Source: Sarcophilus harrisii
Lineage: Eukaryota; Chordata; Mammalia; Dasyuromorphia; Dasyuridae
Direction: 5' to 3'
DNA length: 64,000 bases
Assembly (NCBI RefSeq): GCF_902635505.1
Contig: NC_045426.1
Coordinates: 671,121,087-671,185,086 of the forward strand
Below the pieces are notes generated by a model, which was not told the DNA's origin, ran no database searches, and worked only from the letters and a program-made list of their open reading frames with translations. Shown here piece after piece: positions 21,786-32,319 of this stretch; the stretch's first letter is position 1; each line of letters opens with the position of its first letter. The translations under genes and the position numbers were made by a program.

Positions 21786-23107
21786 TAATAGGGTTGGTTG
21801 GGATAGGAAAGAATAATGAGTTCTGTTTTAGACATGTTACCTACAAGATGTCTATTGGACATCTAGTTTGGGATATCTGAGGTAGATGGAGATTTAAGAT
21901 TAAGCCAGTTAGGAGATAGTGACTTAGATGAGGAGCTAACAAAAGAGATTGAAAAGATCTAATATTTAGTAGGATCAAGAGAGACTGGTGTTCCAAAAAC
22001 CTAGATAAAAACAAGAGTATCAAGAGAGAATGATTTAACAGTCAAAGGCTACAGAGAGGTCAAGATGAATAAGAATTAAGAAAAAGCCATTGGATTTGGC
22101 AATTAAAAACTCATTAGTAACTTTGGAAAAAGCAATTGTGATAGAATGGTAAAGCCACAAGTAGGATTGGAAGGGATTAAGAAGAGAGGAAAAGTGGGGG
22201 AGGAAATTAAAGGCTCCTATTATAGATGGCCTTCTCAAGGAGTTTAGCCACAAAAATAGAAGAAAAATCAGATGATAATTATCAGGGTTGGAAGGATCAG
22301 TGAGGGTTGGGGTTTTTTTTTCCAGGAGTGGGGAGATACTGGCATTTTTTTTGGCAGTAGGGAATGAGAAAATAAGGGAATGACTGGGGATGAAAGAAAG
22401 GACAATCAGTTGAAGATGGGATGGAATGAAAACTCTGGAACACCAGAGGCATTAATCTTGGTAAGGAATAAATCCATTTCATTACATAGGACAAGAATGA
22501 AGGCAAAGAATGTGACCTGAAGGTACCTAAGTGATAGGAAATAAGAGGGAAAAGGGAGCTCTCAGTGAATAGCCTCAATTGTTTTCTGAACAATTTCTTA
22601 GCTAAAAGGATGGGAGAAGGGGAAGCTATGGAAGGTGTAAGGAGGGATGAAAAGGTTTGGAAGAGCTGCTGTGGAAAGAAGATGACAAGGAAAGTATAGT
22701 ACAATTGTTTAGGACCAGTGAAAAAGCCCAATCAAGGTTATATAATATAAATTTGTCTTGGACCCAGTTAGAATTGTTGTGATTTTCTCTACCTTCATTA
22801 AGTAATGTGTATAGGAGTAAAGGTGAAAATTGGTGAATGATAAGAGTAACCAAAGACTGAGGCTTAGCAGGACACAATTGGTTAAATAATTAGGACTTAA
22901 GAGAAGAGGACAATGTAGAGTTGAATTGGTTCAACAAGGAGTAAAAATGAGGAAAGAAGGATAGAGTGATTAGTACAGGGGAGATGGCTTAGGACACAAT
23001 TGAGGTATCAGGAGATTGGAGGTCACATTGTGGATGAAGAACAGGATTTGATAAGAGAAGACAGAAGGAGAGGGGGAAAGTCAATAGATTATAGTCAAGT
23101 AAAGAGA

Positions 23108-25264
23108 TTATTTTTTAAATTAATTTTTATTTCCCTCATACACACTTTTAGTATTTTATTTTTTCCAATTACACATAAAGAGTTTTCAACATTCCCTTTT
23201 ATAAGATTTTGAGTTCCAAATTTTTTTGCTCTCCTACCCCTCTTCCTCCCCAAGATGGCAATCAATTTGATATAGGTTTTATGAGTGCAATCATATTAAA
23301 TATATTTCCACATTAGTTATGTTGTAAAAGATGAATCAGAACAAAAAGTAAAATATATTTCCACATTAGTTATGTTGTAAAAGATGAATCAGAACAAAAA
23401 GTCACAAGAAGGAAAAAAAACCAAAAAAAAAAATGAAAACAATATGTTCTGATCTGTATTCAGACTCCATAATCCTTTCTCTAGATGTGGATAGCATTTC
23501 CTATCATGAGATTTTTGGAATTGTCTTAGATCATTGTATTGCTGAGAATAGCTAAGTCTATGAAAGTTGATCAGCATACAAAGTTGTTGTTACTGTTTGC
23601 CTCTATTGCAATGTTTCCCTGGTTCTATTCATTTCATTCAGCATCAGTTCATGTATGCACAGATTCTTCTGAAATCTGCCTGCTCATCATTTCTTATAGC
23701 ACAATATTATTCAACAACACCAATATATCATAATTTGTTCAGCTATTACCCTGGGCATCCCCTCAATGTCCAATTCTTTGCCAAATATTTTTGAACATGT
23801 AGATCTTTTTTCCTTTGTAATGATCTATTTGAGATACTGGATCAAAGGGTATGCATTTTATAATTCTTTGGACACAGCTCCAACCACTTTCCAGAATGGC
23901 TGTAGCCATTCACAACTCCACCAACAGTATGTTAGTGTTCCAATTTTCTTACATTTTCAGTATTTTGCCTTTTCCTTTTCCATTGTATTAGTCAATCTGA
24001 CAGGTATGAGGTGATACCTCAGAGTTGTTTTCATTTGCATTTCTCTAATCAATGGTAATATATATTCCATGTAACTACAGATAGCTTTAATTTCTTTATC
24101 TGAAAACTGCCTGTTCATATCTTTTGACCATTTATCAATTGGGGAATGCCTTGTATTCTTATAAATTTGACTCACTTCCCTATATTTTTTGGAAATGATG
24201 TCAGAAACACTGGCAGTAAAGATTATTTTCCAGCTTTCTGCATTTCTTCTAGTCTTGGTTTAATTGACTTTGTGCGAAACCCTTTTAAAAATATAATCAA
24301 AATTATTTATTTTATATTTCATAATGTTCTCTATTTTTTGTTTAATCATAAATTCTTCCCTTCTCCATAGAGATTCCTTGCTCTCCTAATTTGCTTATGG
24401 TATCACTCTCTATGTCTAATTCATGTTGACCTTATTTGTGCCTAGTTTCTGTCATATTACTTTCCAGTTTTCCCAGAAGTTTTTGTCAAATAGTGACTTC
24501 TTAAACCAGAAGCTGGAGTCTTTGAGTTTAATCAAAGAGTAGATTAATATAGATATTGCTTATTATACGTTATGTTACTGTATGTTGTGTTCCTAACCTA
24601 TTCCATTGGTCTTCCTCTACCACTCTATTTCTTAGCCAGTATCAAATAGTTTTTATTGTATAGTATATTATAATTTTAAATTTTATAATATAGTTTTAGA
24701 TCTGGTACAACTAGACCATCTTGCTTTGCATAATTTTTTCATTACTTCCCTTGATACTCTTGACCTTTGTTTTTCCACATGAATTTTGTTAATTTTTTTA
24801 CTTTCATAAAACAATTTTTTGGTAACGTAATTAATATGGTACTAAATAAGTAAATTAGGTAAAACTTTCATTTTTATCATATTAGCTTGGCCTACCCATG
24901 AGCAATGGCTATTTTCCTAATTATTTAGATCTGACTTTATTTGTGTGAAAAGTGTTTTATAATTGTATTTGTTCCTGAGTTTGTCTTGGCAGGTAGATTC
25001 TCAAATATTTTACATTGTCTATAGTTATTTTAAATGGAATTTCTCTTTCTATCTCTTGCTGTTAGTTATATACAGAATGCTGATGATTAATGTAGGTTTA
25101 TTTCACATCTTGCAACTTTGCTAAAGTTCTTAATTATTCCAATTCTTTGATTCTCTAGGATTCTCTGAGTATGCAATCATATAATTTGTAAAGAGTGATA
25201 GTTTTGTTTCTGCATTTCATTTTCCAATTCTAATAGATTTTTAAACATAGTCCTGGTGCATTTT
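23108..25264 (-). mobile_element. L1 LINE inserted in L2, minus strand, about 2.15 kb
   Basis: The minus strand runs from the L1 3' UTR (23108-23560) through the end of ORF2 ('tttaccatttatcaattggg', 'gtgatacctcagagttgt') to an upstream ORF2 part near 25260. The L2 arms on either side are contiguous in L2. No clean target duplication was seen. A 53-bp tandem duplication lies inside it. Confidence 0.82.
23297..23402. repeat. 53-bp tandem duplication, two copies
   Basis: 23297-23349 and 23350-23402 are almost identical, including 'ccacattagttatgttgt' and 'gatgaatcagaacaaaaag'. Near-identity suggests a recent duplication within an older L1. Confidence 0.92.
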
Positions 25265-26030
25265 TGATTGATGACAAGATCAAGGGCAGGCCTACTTTGT
25301 GTGTGGCTGAGATAGGATGGAGGAGTAGTTCATGGGAATTAAGTAGGTTGAGGAACTGACTGGTTAAGGTATTTAAGGAATCTTCAATATGTATGTTGAA
25401 GTCCATTAGTATGAGGGTAGAAGTTGTAGAAGAGATTAAAAAAAAATTATGAGCTATATACCAACCCTATTTTGGAAAGAAGGGGATACTATAGATTTTA
25501 ATTGGGTGGTAGAGATGAACAATAGAACAAGTTACTATATGATAGAGATAAGGAGGGAACCTATAAGTGGCAATGAGGAGTAAGGAGTATTTCAACACCC
25601 CCCAATTAACCAGGGAGTCAAGGGGAATGAATGAAGATGCAGCTAGTAATGTAAAGGGCAGGCAGGGAGGCTATGTCACCAGGTTTCAGACAGAAGTGCA
25701 GAAGAAAATTAGAATGAAGGAAATTTATTACCTATGGAACAGGTATTCTGGAAATTGAACCTTTAGAGTAGGAGGGTTGAGAAAGATGGTTATAAAGAAA
25801 TGGGTGGTAGGGCTAGGGAATGAGATTTAGGTAGTGACCCATAAGGGTTCCACAATTACTAGGATTCATAAGGTATGATGAGGTATGAGAATGTTCTTCA
25901 CTGAATGGAAGGTGCCATTTTTCTTCCTAAAGGAGGCTGAAAATCAGGCTAAAAAAAGGGTAGCATGAGATGGAAGGTACATGGTTAAGCAATTAGATAG
26001 AACACTCTGTTCATCACTCCTCTTCCTTTT

Positions 26031-26211
26031 AAACAGTAAATGATAGAGGGCAGCTAGGTGGCAACTAGATGGTGCAGTGGATAGAGCACCAGCCCTGAAG
26101 TCAGGAGGATCTGAGTTCAAATCTGATCTTACACACTTAACAGTTCCTGGTTGTGTGACCCTGGTTAAGTAACTTAACCCCAATTGCCTTAGGGAAAAAA
26201 CAGTAAATGAT
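26031..26211 (+). mobile_element. tRNA-derived SINE with 14-bp target-site duplication
   Basis: Body 26045-26197. Perfect flanks aaacagtaaatgat at 26031-26044 and 26198-26211. The 5' head is partly doubled: 'gctaggtggca' is followed at once by 'actagatggtgca'. The body contains 'ccagccctgaagtcagg' and ends 'ccccaattgcctta'. Confidence 0.95.
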
Positions 26212-26297
26212 CAAGCAGTAAAAGAAAGTCCAACCAACTTTCCTTTTCCTTCAAGGGACAGGCCCAGCGCGAATCTTTTGATGGAAGACCTGAGATC

Positions 26298-27200
26298 AAA
26301 GGGAAAGTTGAGATACTACCTCACACCCACCAGATTGGCCGATATGACAAAAAAGGAAAGTGATAAATATTGGAGAAGATGTGGAAAAGTTGAGACATTA
26401 ATGCATTGTTGGTGGAGTTGTGAACTGATCCAACCATTTTGGAGAGCAATTTGAAACAGTGCCCAAATTATGCATATCCTTTGATCTAACAATAATACTA
26501 CTAGGTTTATCAGATACTACTGTATCCCAAAGACTCATAAAAAAGGAAAAGGACATACATGTGAAAAAAATATTTAAGACAGCCCTTTTAATGGGAGCAA
26601 AACATTGAAAATTGAGGAGATAGCCATCAATCGGGGAAATAGTTGAATAAGCTATGAATGTAATGGAATACTATTGTGCAATAAGATACAACGAATAGAC
26701 AAATTTCAGAAAAACCTGGAAAGACTTGAATGAATTGATATAAAATAAAATGAGTAGAACCAGGAAAACATCATACACAGTCAGCAATATTGTGTGATGA
26801 TCAACTATGATTGACTCAGCTCTTCTCAACAATACAATGATCCAAGACAAGTACAGAAGACTTGCAAAGGAAAATGCTATCCATAATCAGGTAAAGAACT
26901 GATAGACTTGGAATGCAGATTGAAGCATATTTTTTCACTTATATTATTATTTCTTGTTTTTTCTTCTTATCTGTTTCTTCTTTTACAACTATGACTAAAA
27001 TGAAAATGTTTTACATGATAGCACATGTATAAACTAGATCAAACTTCCTACCTTCTTTGGAAGAAAGGAGGCAAGGAAAGGAGGGGAAGAAGAAAACTTT
27101 GGAACTCAAAATCTCGTAAAAATGAATGCTAAAATTTTTCTAGTCATGTATGTGGGAAGAAATAGTATTATATTAAAAAAAATAAAAGGAAAGTTGCTTT
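26298..27200 (+). mobile_element. L1 3' end, 5' truncated, with target-site duplication
   Basis: Body about 26311-27187, from 'agatactacctcacaccca' to an A-rich tail. The flanks 'aaagggaaagttg' (26298-26310) and 'aaaaggaaagttg' (27184-27196) differ by one base. Followed by a 20-nt T run. Confidence 0.88.
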
Positions 27201-27770
27201 TTTTTTTTTTTTTTAACTACACCAGTAATTGTCTACATTCCAGATGAGATATCAGGCTGACAGTAGAAAGTGGGAGTTGCACATATTGAAGTTGTCTTGC
27301 CCTTGTCACCTTATCTCAGGGGAGACAAAGAGCAGAGACTAGAAGGTTAGAGGAAAAGTTAAATCATTCATAATTCCCTGCCAATGAGGAAATTTGGTTT
27401 AACTAAGAATATTGGTTATAAGGAATTCATTGTGTGTTTTCAATGTTTTCTTTGGGTTAAGAGATGAAAGGAAGAGAAAATCAATTTCTGTTTTTTAATA
27501 GACAGATATTACATATGTTCAACGTTGTGTGCCCTCTCTGATGAGGTCATTATATTATGGTTTACTTAATTATTTCCTTTGTTACAAGAGACTTTCCAAA
27601 AAGTATGGGCAATCCAAATTGTAATATAAAGCCAAAACATCAATAAAACTTAAAAAAAAAAGAGGAAAGACATTGGTGGGGGCTCATGACCTATTATTTT
27701 GGGTAGTTGTGGCCCTAATATTACCTGGAACTTGGATTATCTTTTCTGATGACCTTTCATGTACGAAGAA
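27200..27770. other. unclassified; A tail at 27650-27663
   Basis: No coding frame. 'atcaataaaacttaaaaaaaaaa' style ending (AATAAA then A10) at about 27640-27663 looks like the 3' end of some retroposed RNA, but I do not recognise the body before it. Confidence 0.4.
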
Positions 27771-27774
27771 GGAA

Positions 27775-28045
27775 ATAAACATTTATTAAATACCTATTAC
27801 ATTCCAAGCACTATACTAAGTGTTTTGTACTAAGTGTTTTATAATTATTGCATTTTATCTTCACAACATCCCTGAAGGTAGGTGTTATTATTATCCCCAT
27901 TTTACAGTTAAGAAAACTGAGGAAGACAGAGATGATGTTATTTGTTTAGGATCCAATAGCTGGTTAAATCTGAGGTCAGATTTAATCTCAGAGCTTTCTG
28001 ATTCCAAGCCCAGGCTCTATCCACAGTGTTACCACTAGGTGCTAT
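27775..28045 (+). repeat. MIR/CORE-SINE-like element
   Basis: Runs from 'aaacatttattaaatacc' through 'tccccattttacagttaag' and 'ttccaagcccaggctctatc' to 'ttaccactaggtgc'. 'tactaagtgtttt' is repeated in tandem at 27810-27840. Confidence 0.8.
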
Positions 28046-28247
28046 GAAAGTAATAGAATATTACTGCACCACAAGGAAGGACAAACATGAAGAATTAATT
28101 TAGAGAAATATGGAAAGTGGAGCCAAAAGAACCACATTCATAATAACTATAACAGTGTAAAATTAAAATGGAGGCAACAAAACTCAGGTCAATTACAAAG
28201 TCAATTACAATTAGTCAATGTCAATGTGAAGGACAGTACCTGGAACA

Positions 28248-28505
28248 TTGCTGTTTTTCACTCATTTTCAATTGTGTCAGACTCTTGGTGACCCCATTTG
28301 GAGTTTTCTTGGCAGAGCTATTGAAGTGGTTTGCCATTTTCCTTCTCCAGCTCATTTTACAGATGAGGAACTAAGGCAGACCAGGTTAAAGTGGTTTGCC
28401 CAAGGTCATATGGCTAGTAAGAATCTGAGGACAGATTTGAATTCAGAAGATGAAGCTTCCTGACTCCAAAAATATCACTTTATTCATTGTGCCACTTAAG
28501 TGCCC
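28248..28505 (-). mobile_element. tRNA-derived SINE, minus strand
   Basis: The reverse complement carries the same modules as 5950-6168: 'tcttggtgaccccatttgg' and 'ggtttgccattttccttct' at the low end, 'agcttcctgactcc' and 'cattgtgccacttaagtgc' at the high end. Confidence 0.85.
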
Positions 28506-28578
28506 TCAAAAAGAAACATTAGACTAGAATTATATCAGTCTGCCTACCCAAATATAAATATAAATTCAAGTTGCTTTC

Positions 28579-28867
28579 CTGATCATATTTCTTTTTTTAA
28601 ATTTTCAGTAGTATTTTATTTTTCCAAGTACATATAAAAATAGTTTTATTTTCATATTTGTAATATTGTGCAAGAAAAATCAGATCAAAAGGGGAAAAAT
28701 CACAAGAAAAAAAACAAACAAAAGGTAAAAATATTATCCTTTGATCCACATTTAATCTCCTAGTTCTCTCTCTGGATGCAGATAGCATTTTCCATCCCAA
28801 GTCTATTGGAACTGTTCTGAATCATTGTATTGTTGAAAAGAGCCAAGTCTATCACAGTTCTGATCAT
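28579..28867 (-). mobile_element. L1 3' UTR insertion, minus strand, with target-site duplication
   Basis: Body 28587-28859, T-rich start (tail on minus) and L1 3' UTR text matching 23120-23560. The flanks ctgatcat at 28579-28586 and 28860-28867 are identical. 5' truncated to about 270 bp. Confidence 0.88.
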
Positions 28868-29489
28868 TTTTTCTTAACAGGTAAGAAGTGTCTCAAGCTA
28901 TACTTAAAGGCTTGGCTTCCTCTCCACCAAATGCCAATTATACAATGCCCATCACAAAGAGTAAATCTAGAGAATAAACTCATTTATCCAAGTCAAAAGC
29001 AAACAAATCTGAGAAAATCTGCAGATTAGAATATACCAGGCAATATATAGAATGAATGGGGTTCTACCACTGGGAGTAATCTATTTCAGCTCAACAGAAA
29101 CTCTATTATTTCACCCAAGGAGAAATTGCTACAAGCTGAAAATCAGTCTTACATGAAAGAATTAGCTTGTCTATGTTTCGGTTTCTTCCAAAAATCTCTT
29201 TTCCTCCAAGATACTCTGAATGAAAAGAGCCTGGAATTCTAGTGAATCCTCTCTCAAAGCTGGAATAGAAGAGAAAGATCTCTCTTCTCCCAAGCCCTTA
29301 CTAACTTTGCCCCTCATAGGTATAGAAAATCATGTAATTATTCTCTGCACTAATGTTTATAGTCTTATGCAAATGTATTAGGAATGAATCCTCGGTTTCT
29401 TGTAGGTTAGTTTTACTTATAAATTGGAAGGATTCTTTCTCCACAGTAGGTGATTTTTCATAGCTCAACCAAATTATTCTAGTGTTATA
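28868..29489. other. no recognised feature
   Basis: No frame of interest and no repeat ends seen. Confidence 0.45.
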
Positions 29490-29720
29490 GCTCTGCTGTC
29501 TTCAAATATTTGAGATGCTGCTATTTAGAAATAAGATTACACTGTTTGGCTTCAAAAAGCAGAATCAAAAGCTGTTGGGAGAAGATAGAAGAGGAAGATG
29601 TAGGCTTAATATCAAGAAAAACTTCCTAACAATGAGAAAAGACTGCTTTGGATTGATGTTATTCCCTCATCGGAGGAGGCCTTTCTTTCAAGACCTCTGC
29701 TACCACCACACACAAAAAAA
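29490..29720 (+). repeat. CR1/L3-like LINE 3' piece
   Basis: 'taggcttaatatcaagaaaa' and 'acttcctaacaatgagaaa', then 'ggaggcctttctttcaagac', are the familiar wording of a CR1/L3-type 3' end. Also seen in antisense at 58100-58330. Confidence 0.6.
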
Positions 29721-29996
29721 AGTACAGATATGAATATTTTGGTGCACTGGGGCTCTGGGCTTACTTCCTGCCATTATCTCCTTCACTCCTGTCTCACATA
29801 AGTGGTCTTACTGAGGCTAACCCTTCTACCTGTTCAATGGCTCTCAATCCAACCTGTCTCCTCCAGTAGCTTGCTTCTCTGTTGTCACTACTTTCACTTA
29901 TTTTCAACCTCTCTCTTTCTACTGATCCTTCCTTATTGCCTACAAACATATCCTTGTCTTCCCTATCTTTAAAAAAAAACCTCAACTGATCTTTCA

Positions 29997-30112
29997 GTTC
30001 CTATTATCATATTATATTCTTCTGCCCTTTATATAGTTCCTATTATCATATTATATTCTTCTGCCCTTTATATAGTTCCTATTATCATATTATATTCTTC
30101 TGCCCTTTATAT
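29997..30112. repeat. 39-bp minisatellite, three copies
   Basis: Three head-to-tail copies start at 29997, 30036 and 30075. They are identical except that the last one changes at its final base. The unit contains 'attatcatattatattc'. Confidence 0.97.
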
Positions 30113-30456
30113 GTATACAAGAAGAGTCTCTACTTTCTCTGTTCTCACTCTTAAGCTTAAGCCCTTAGAATCCTTCTCATGACTTCACTATTGAATCAAA
30201 ACTGCTTTCTCCAATGTTGAGTGATCTTTAGTTGTCAAACCCAATAGCCTTTTCTCAATCCTCAGAGTCTGCTTGTCTTAAATCTCTCTCCAATCCAATC
30301 TATCCTCCATTCAGCCATTAAAGTGATTTTCCTAAAACAAAGGTCCTATCTTGTCACCCACCCCCATACCTTCTTAAATGGCTGCCAAGATGAAATACAA
30401 AATGCTCTATTTGGCATTCAAAATCCTTCATAACCTAGCATACTACTATCTTATTG

Positions 30457-30461
<5 letters not shown>

Positions 30462-30507
<46 letters not shown>

Positions 30508-30632
30508 GGCAATTGGAATTAAGTGACTTGCCCAAGGTCACACAGCTATGCAGTGTTAAGACTACAGATTAGAACTCAGGTCCTCCTGACTTCAGGGCTG
30601 GTACTCTATCCACTGCACCACCTAGCTACCCC
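30462..30632 (-). mobile_element. SINE, minus strand, with (GA)n tail
   Basis: 30503-30632 is the reverse complement of the tRNA-derived SINE ('gcccaaggtcacacagctat', 'gacttcagggctggtac', 'ccactgcaccacctagct'). The preceding 30462-30502 is a perfect CT run, that is a GA tail on the SINE strand. It interrupts the L2. Confidence 0.9.
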
Positions 30633-31649
30633 TACACCTTATTTCTCAGGCCATATTCTTCAATTTAGTACCGCTGATCTCTTGGCTGTTCCACCAACCA
30701 AATTCTCCATCTCCCAGTTGCAAACATTTTCTCTGGTTGTCCCCCATCTCTGGAAATCTGATGAGGTCCTGAGTAACTAGATGAGGCTGACAGAGAAAGA
30801 CTGAAATATTGATGGAATGACTCCTTGAGGAAAGCAGGAAAGGGCACTGAGGGGGATCAGTTTAATCTTATAGTCCTCTGTGGAGGATGTGGGCAGCCCC
30901 ACCTTGCTATGGATAGTCAGAAATCCGAGTTATTTATGCCAGATCCCTATAGATCTGTCCATGGCTCACGCCATCTTTGCTGAATCCCTTTTTAGGACAC
31001 TCTGCCTTGTGGTATCTCTTCCCTTCACCCTCCCCCATGTCACAATGGTGTCTCCTCTCATCATCCCACCATCCCTCTTTCTTTTTCTTCTCTTTCTCCT
31101 TATAGCTAACTAACTCTTTAATCTCTTTTAGGATTTGACCTGTTAGTTAAGGGCACCTTAACTCCAACCTCATGGTGCATTCTCTTTCTCCTAGTTATTT
31201 ATGAGTTCCACTAGGGAACTTAGCTTTTCCACTGTTAATTGTTACACGCTCTCCCAAATCTATTTCATATTTATCTTGACCAACATCTATTATATCTCTT
31301 CACTTTGTAACCTCTTCTCCTAAACAAACATCATTTGGTCAAAGAAAATGGCCACTGTGACTTCTTCGCATGACTGAACCCCAGGATTTGCTGCAAGAAT
31401 TGCTCTCCAAAATCACATCACACCTACCACCCTCCCTGGCTTCCTTTTACGTCCCAACCACAATCTCATCTTTTACCGGAAGCCTTTCCCAGCCTTTTAA
31501 CGCCTTCTCTCTGGTTACCTACTTGTTTTCTTGTGGTCTCCATTAGACTGTGAGCTTCTGGAGGGCGGGGCTTGCCTTTTGCCTCTTTTTCGTACCCCAG
31601 AATTTAGCCCAGTGACTCACTACACACGGGAGGAGCTTGTCTGACTGTG

Positions 31650-31715
31650 GTAAGCGTTGGGGGATACAAAGAAAACCAGCTCCTGCCCTCAAAGAGCTTG
31701 CAGTCTAATGGGACA
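31650..31715 (+). repeat. SINE remnant
   Basis: 'taagcgttgggggatacaaag', 'tcaaagagcttgcagtctaa' belong to the SINE family of 5343-5430. Confidence 0.7.
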
Positions 31716-32124
31716 CCGTCATGCTGACAATCACTTATGAGCAAGGTATCGAATGTGAACCTTCCAAAAGTTGAAGGCAATGGGGAGCCCGAAGGCTGGA
31801 AAGAAACATTTTCAAGCGTTTGAGACTTTACAGACATTTGTGTGTTGCAACTGTTCATTACGACAGATCTCAGACCTTGTGGAAGTTAAGGGCCAGGTGC
31901 AGCATTCAATTTCTTGCCTTAAAGAATTGGCTTTTCAGCCGGGGCGTGGCTTCATTTCTCCCCCTGCCTCTAGGGTCAAAAGCATAACTAACGGCGCAGG
32001 CAAAAAGCGAAGCCTCTTCGTCGGCTCTTTTGTGGCTCTTAACAGCCGCCGTACGGAGGCGTATCCGGAAGTGGCCATTAGCGTATTTAAAGACTGGAGG
32101 CGTCAGCTCCCGGTCCAGGCCATC

Positions 32125-32319
32125 ATGAAGCCCCCTGTAAGGCGGCGCGCGGCCCCGGCGCGGTACCGAGGGCTGGCCCCGACCGGGGTCCGCACGGCCA
32201 CGCTCTGGACCGCCCGGGAGAAGCAGCAGCTGCTCCGTTTGCTGCAGGCACAAGACGTGGAGCGGGAACCAGCGGCTGCGGATCTGAGGCAGGGGCTGCC
32301 CCACCGGAGCGAGGCTGAG
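32125..32319 (+). CDS. SNAPC2: SNAPC2 coding exon 1
   Basis: ATG at 32125 in context ccatcATGA. 65 codons, ends in ...HRSEAE at phase 0. The donor is GAG|GTTCGG, weak at +3/+4. It is preferred because the next exon then gives SEAEIQDFLQ, matching human SEAEIRVFLQ. Confidence 0.94.

Larger units (their letters stand above)
21786..25975 (-). mobile_element. L2 LINE, minus strand, split by L1
   Basis: Arms 21786-23107 and 25265-25975. The minus strand reads L2 reverse-transcriptase shreds, such as 'LDLSVAFD' (22240 region; L2 has LDLSAAFD) preceded by 'SKVTNEFLIAKSNG'. The plus strand shows the usual antisense L2 wording: 'gacatctagtttgggatatc', 'ggaggtcacattg', 'atgttgaagtccattagta'. It aligns over about 700 bp with the copy at 32950-34400. 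Inactive. Confidence 0.85.
29750..31640 (+). mobile_element. L2 LINE, plus strand, interrupted by a SINE
   Basis: 'ttgcctacaaacatatcctt' (29936), 'tcaaacccaatagccttttc' (30236), 'atgaaatacaaaatgctcta' (30390) and the 3' end 'ttagactgtgagcttctgga' (31543) are in L2 order. It holds a 39-bp x3 minisatellite and a minus-strand SINE at 30503-30632. No open frame. Confidence 0.82.

Noticed and set aside
22297-22731. 144-codon minus-strand frame
   Set aside because: Low-complexity Phe/Pro/Ser reading of L2 sequence; part of the L2 element.
27640-27663. Processed pseudogene ending with AATAAA and an A run
   Set aside because: I could not recognise any parent gene or target duplication before it, so only the tail-like end is noted.
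29997-30112. Possible CRISPR-like array
   Set aside because: Repeats are directly adjacent with no spacers, in a vertebrate genome; a minisatellite.
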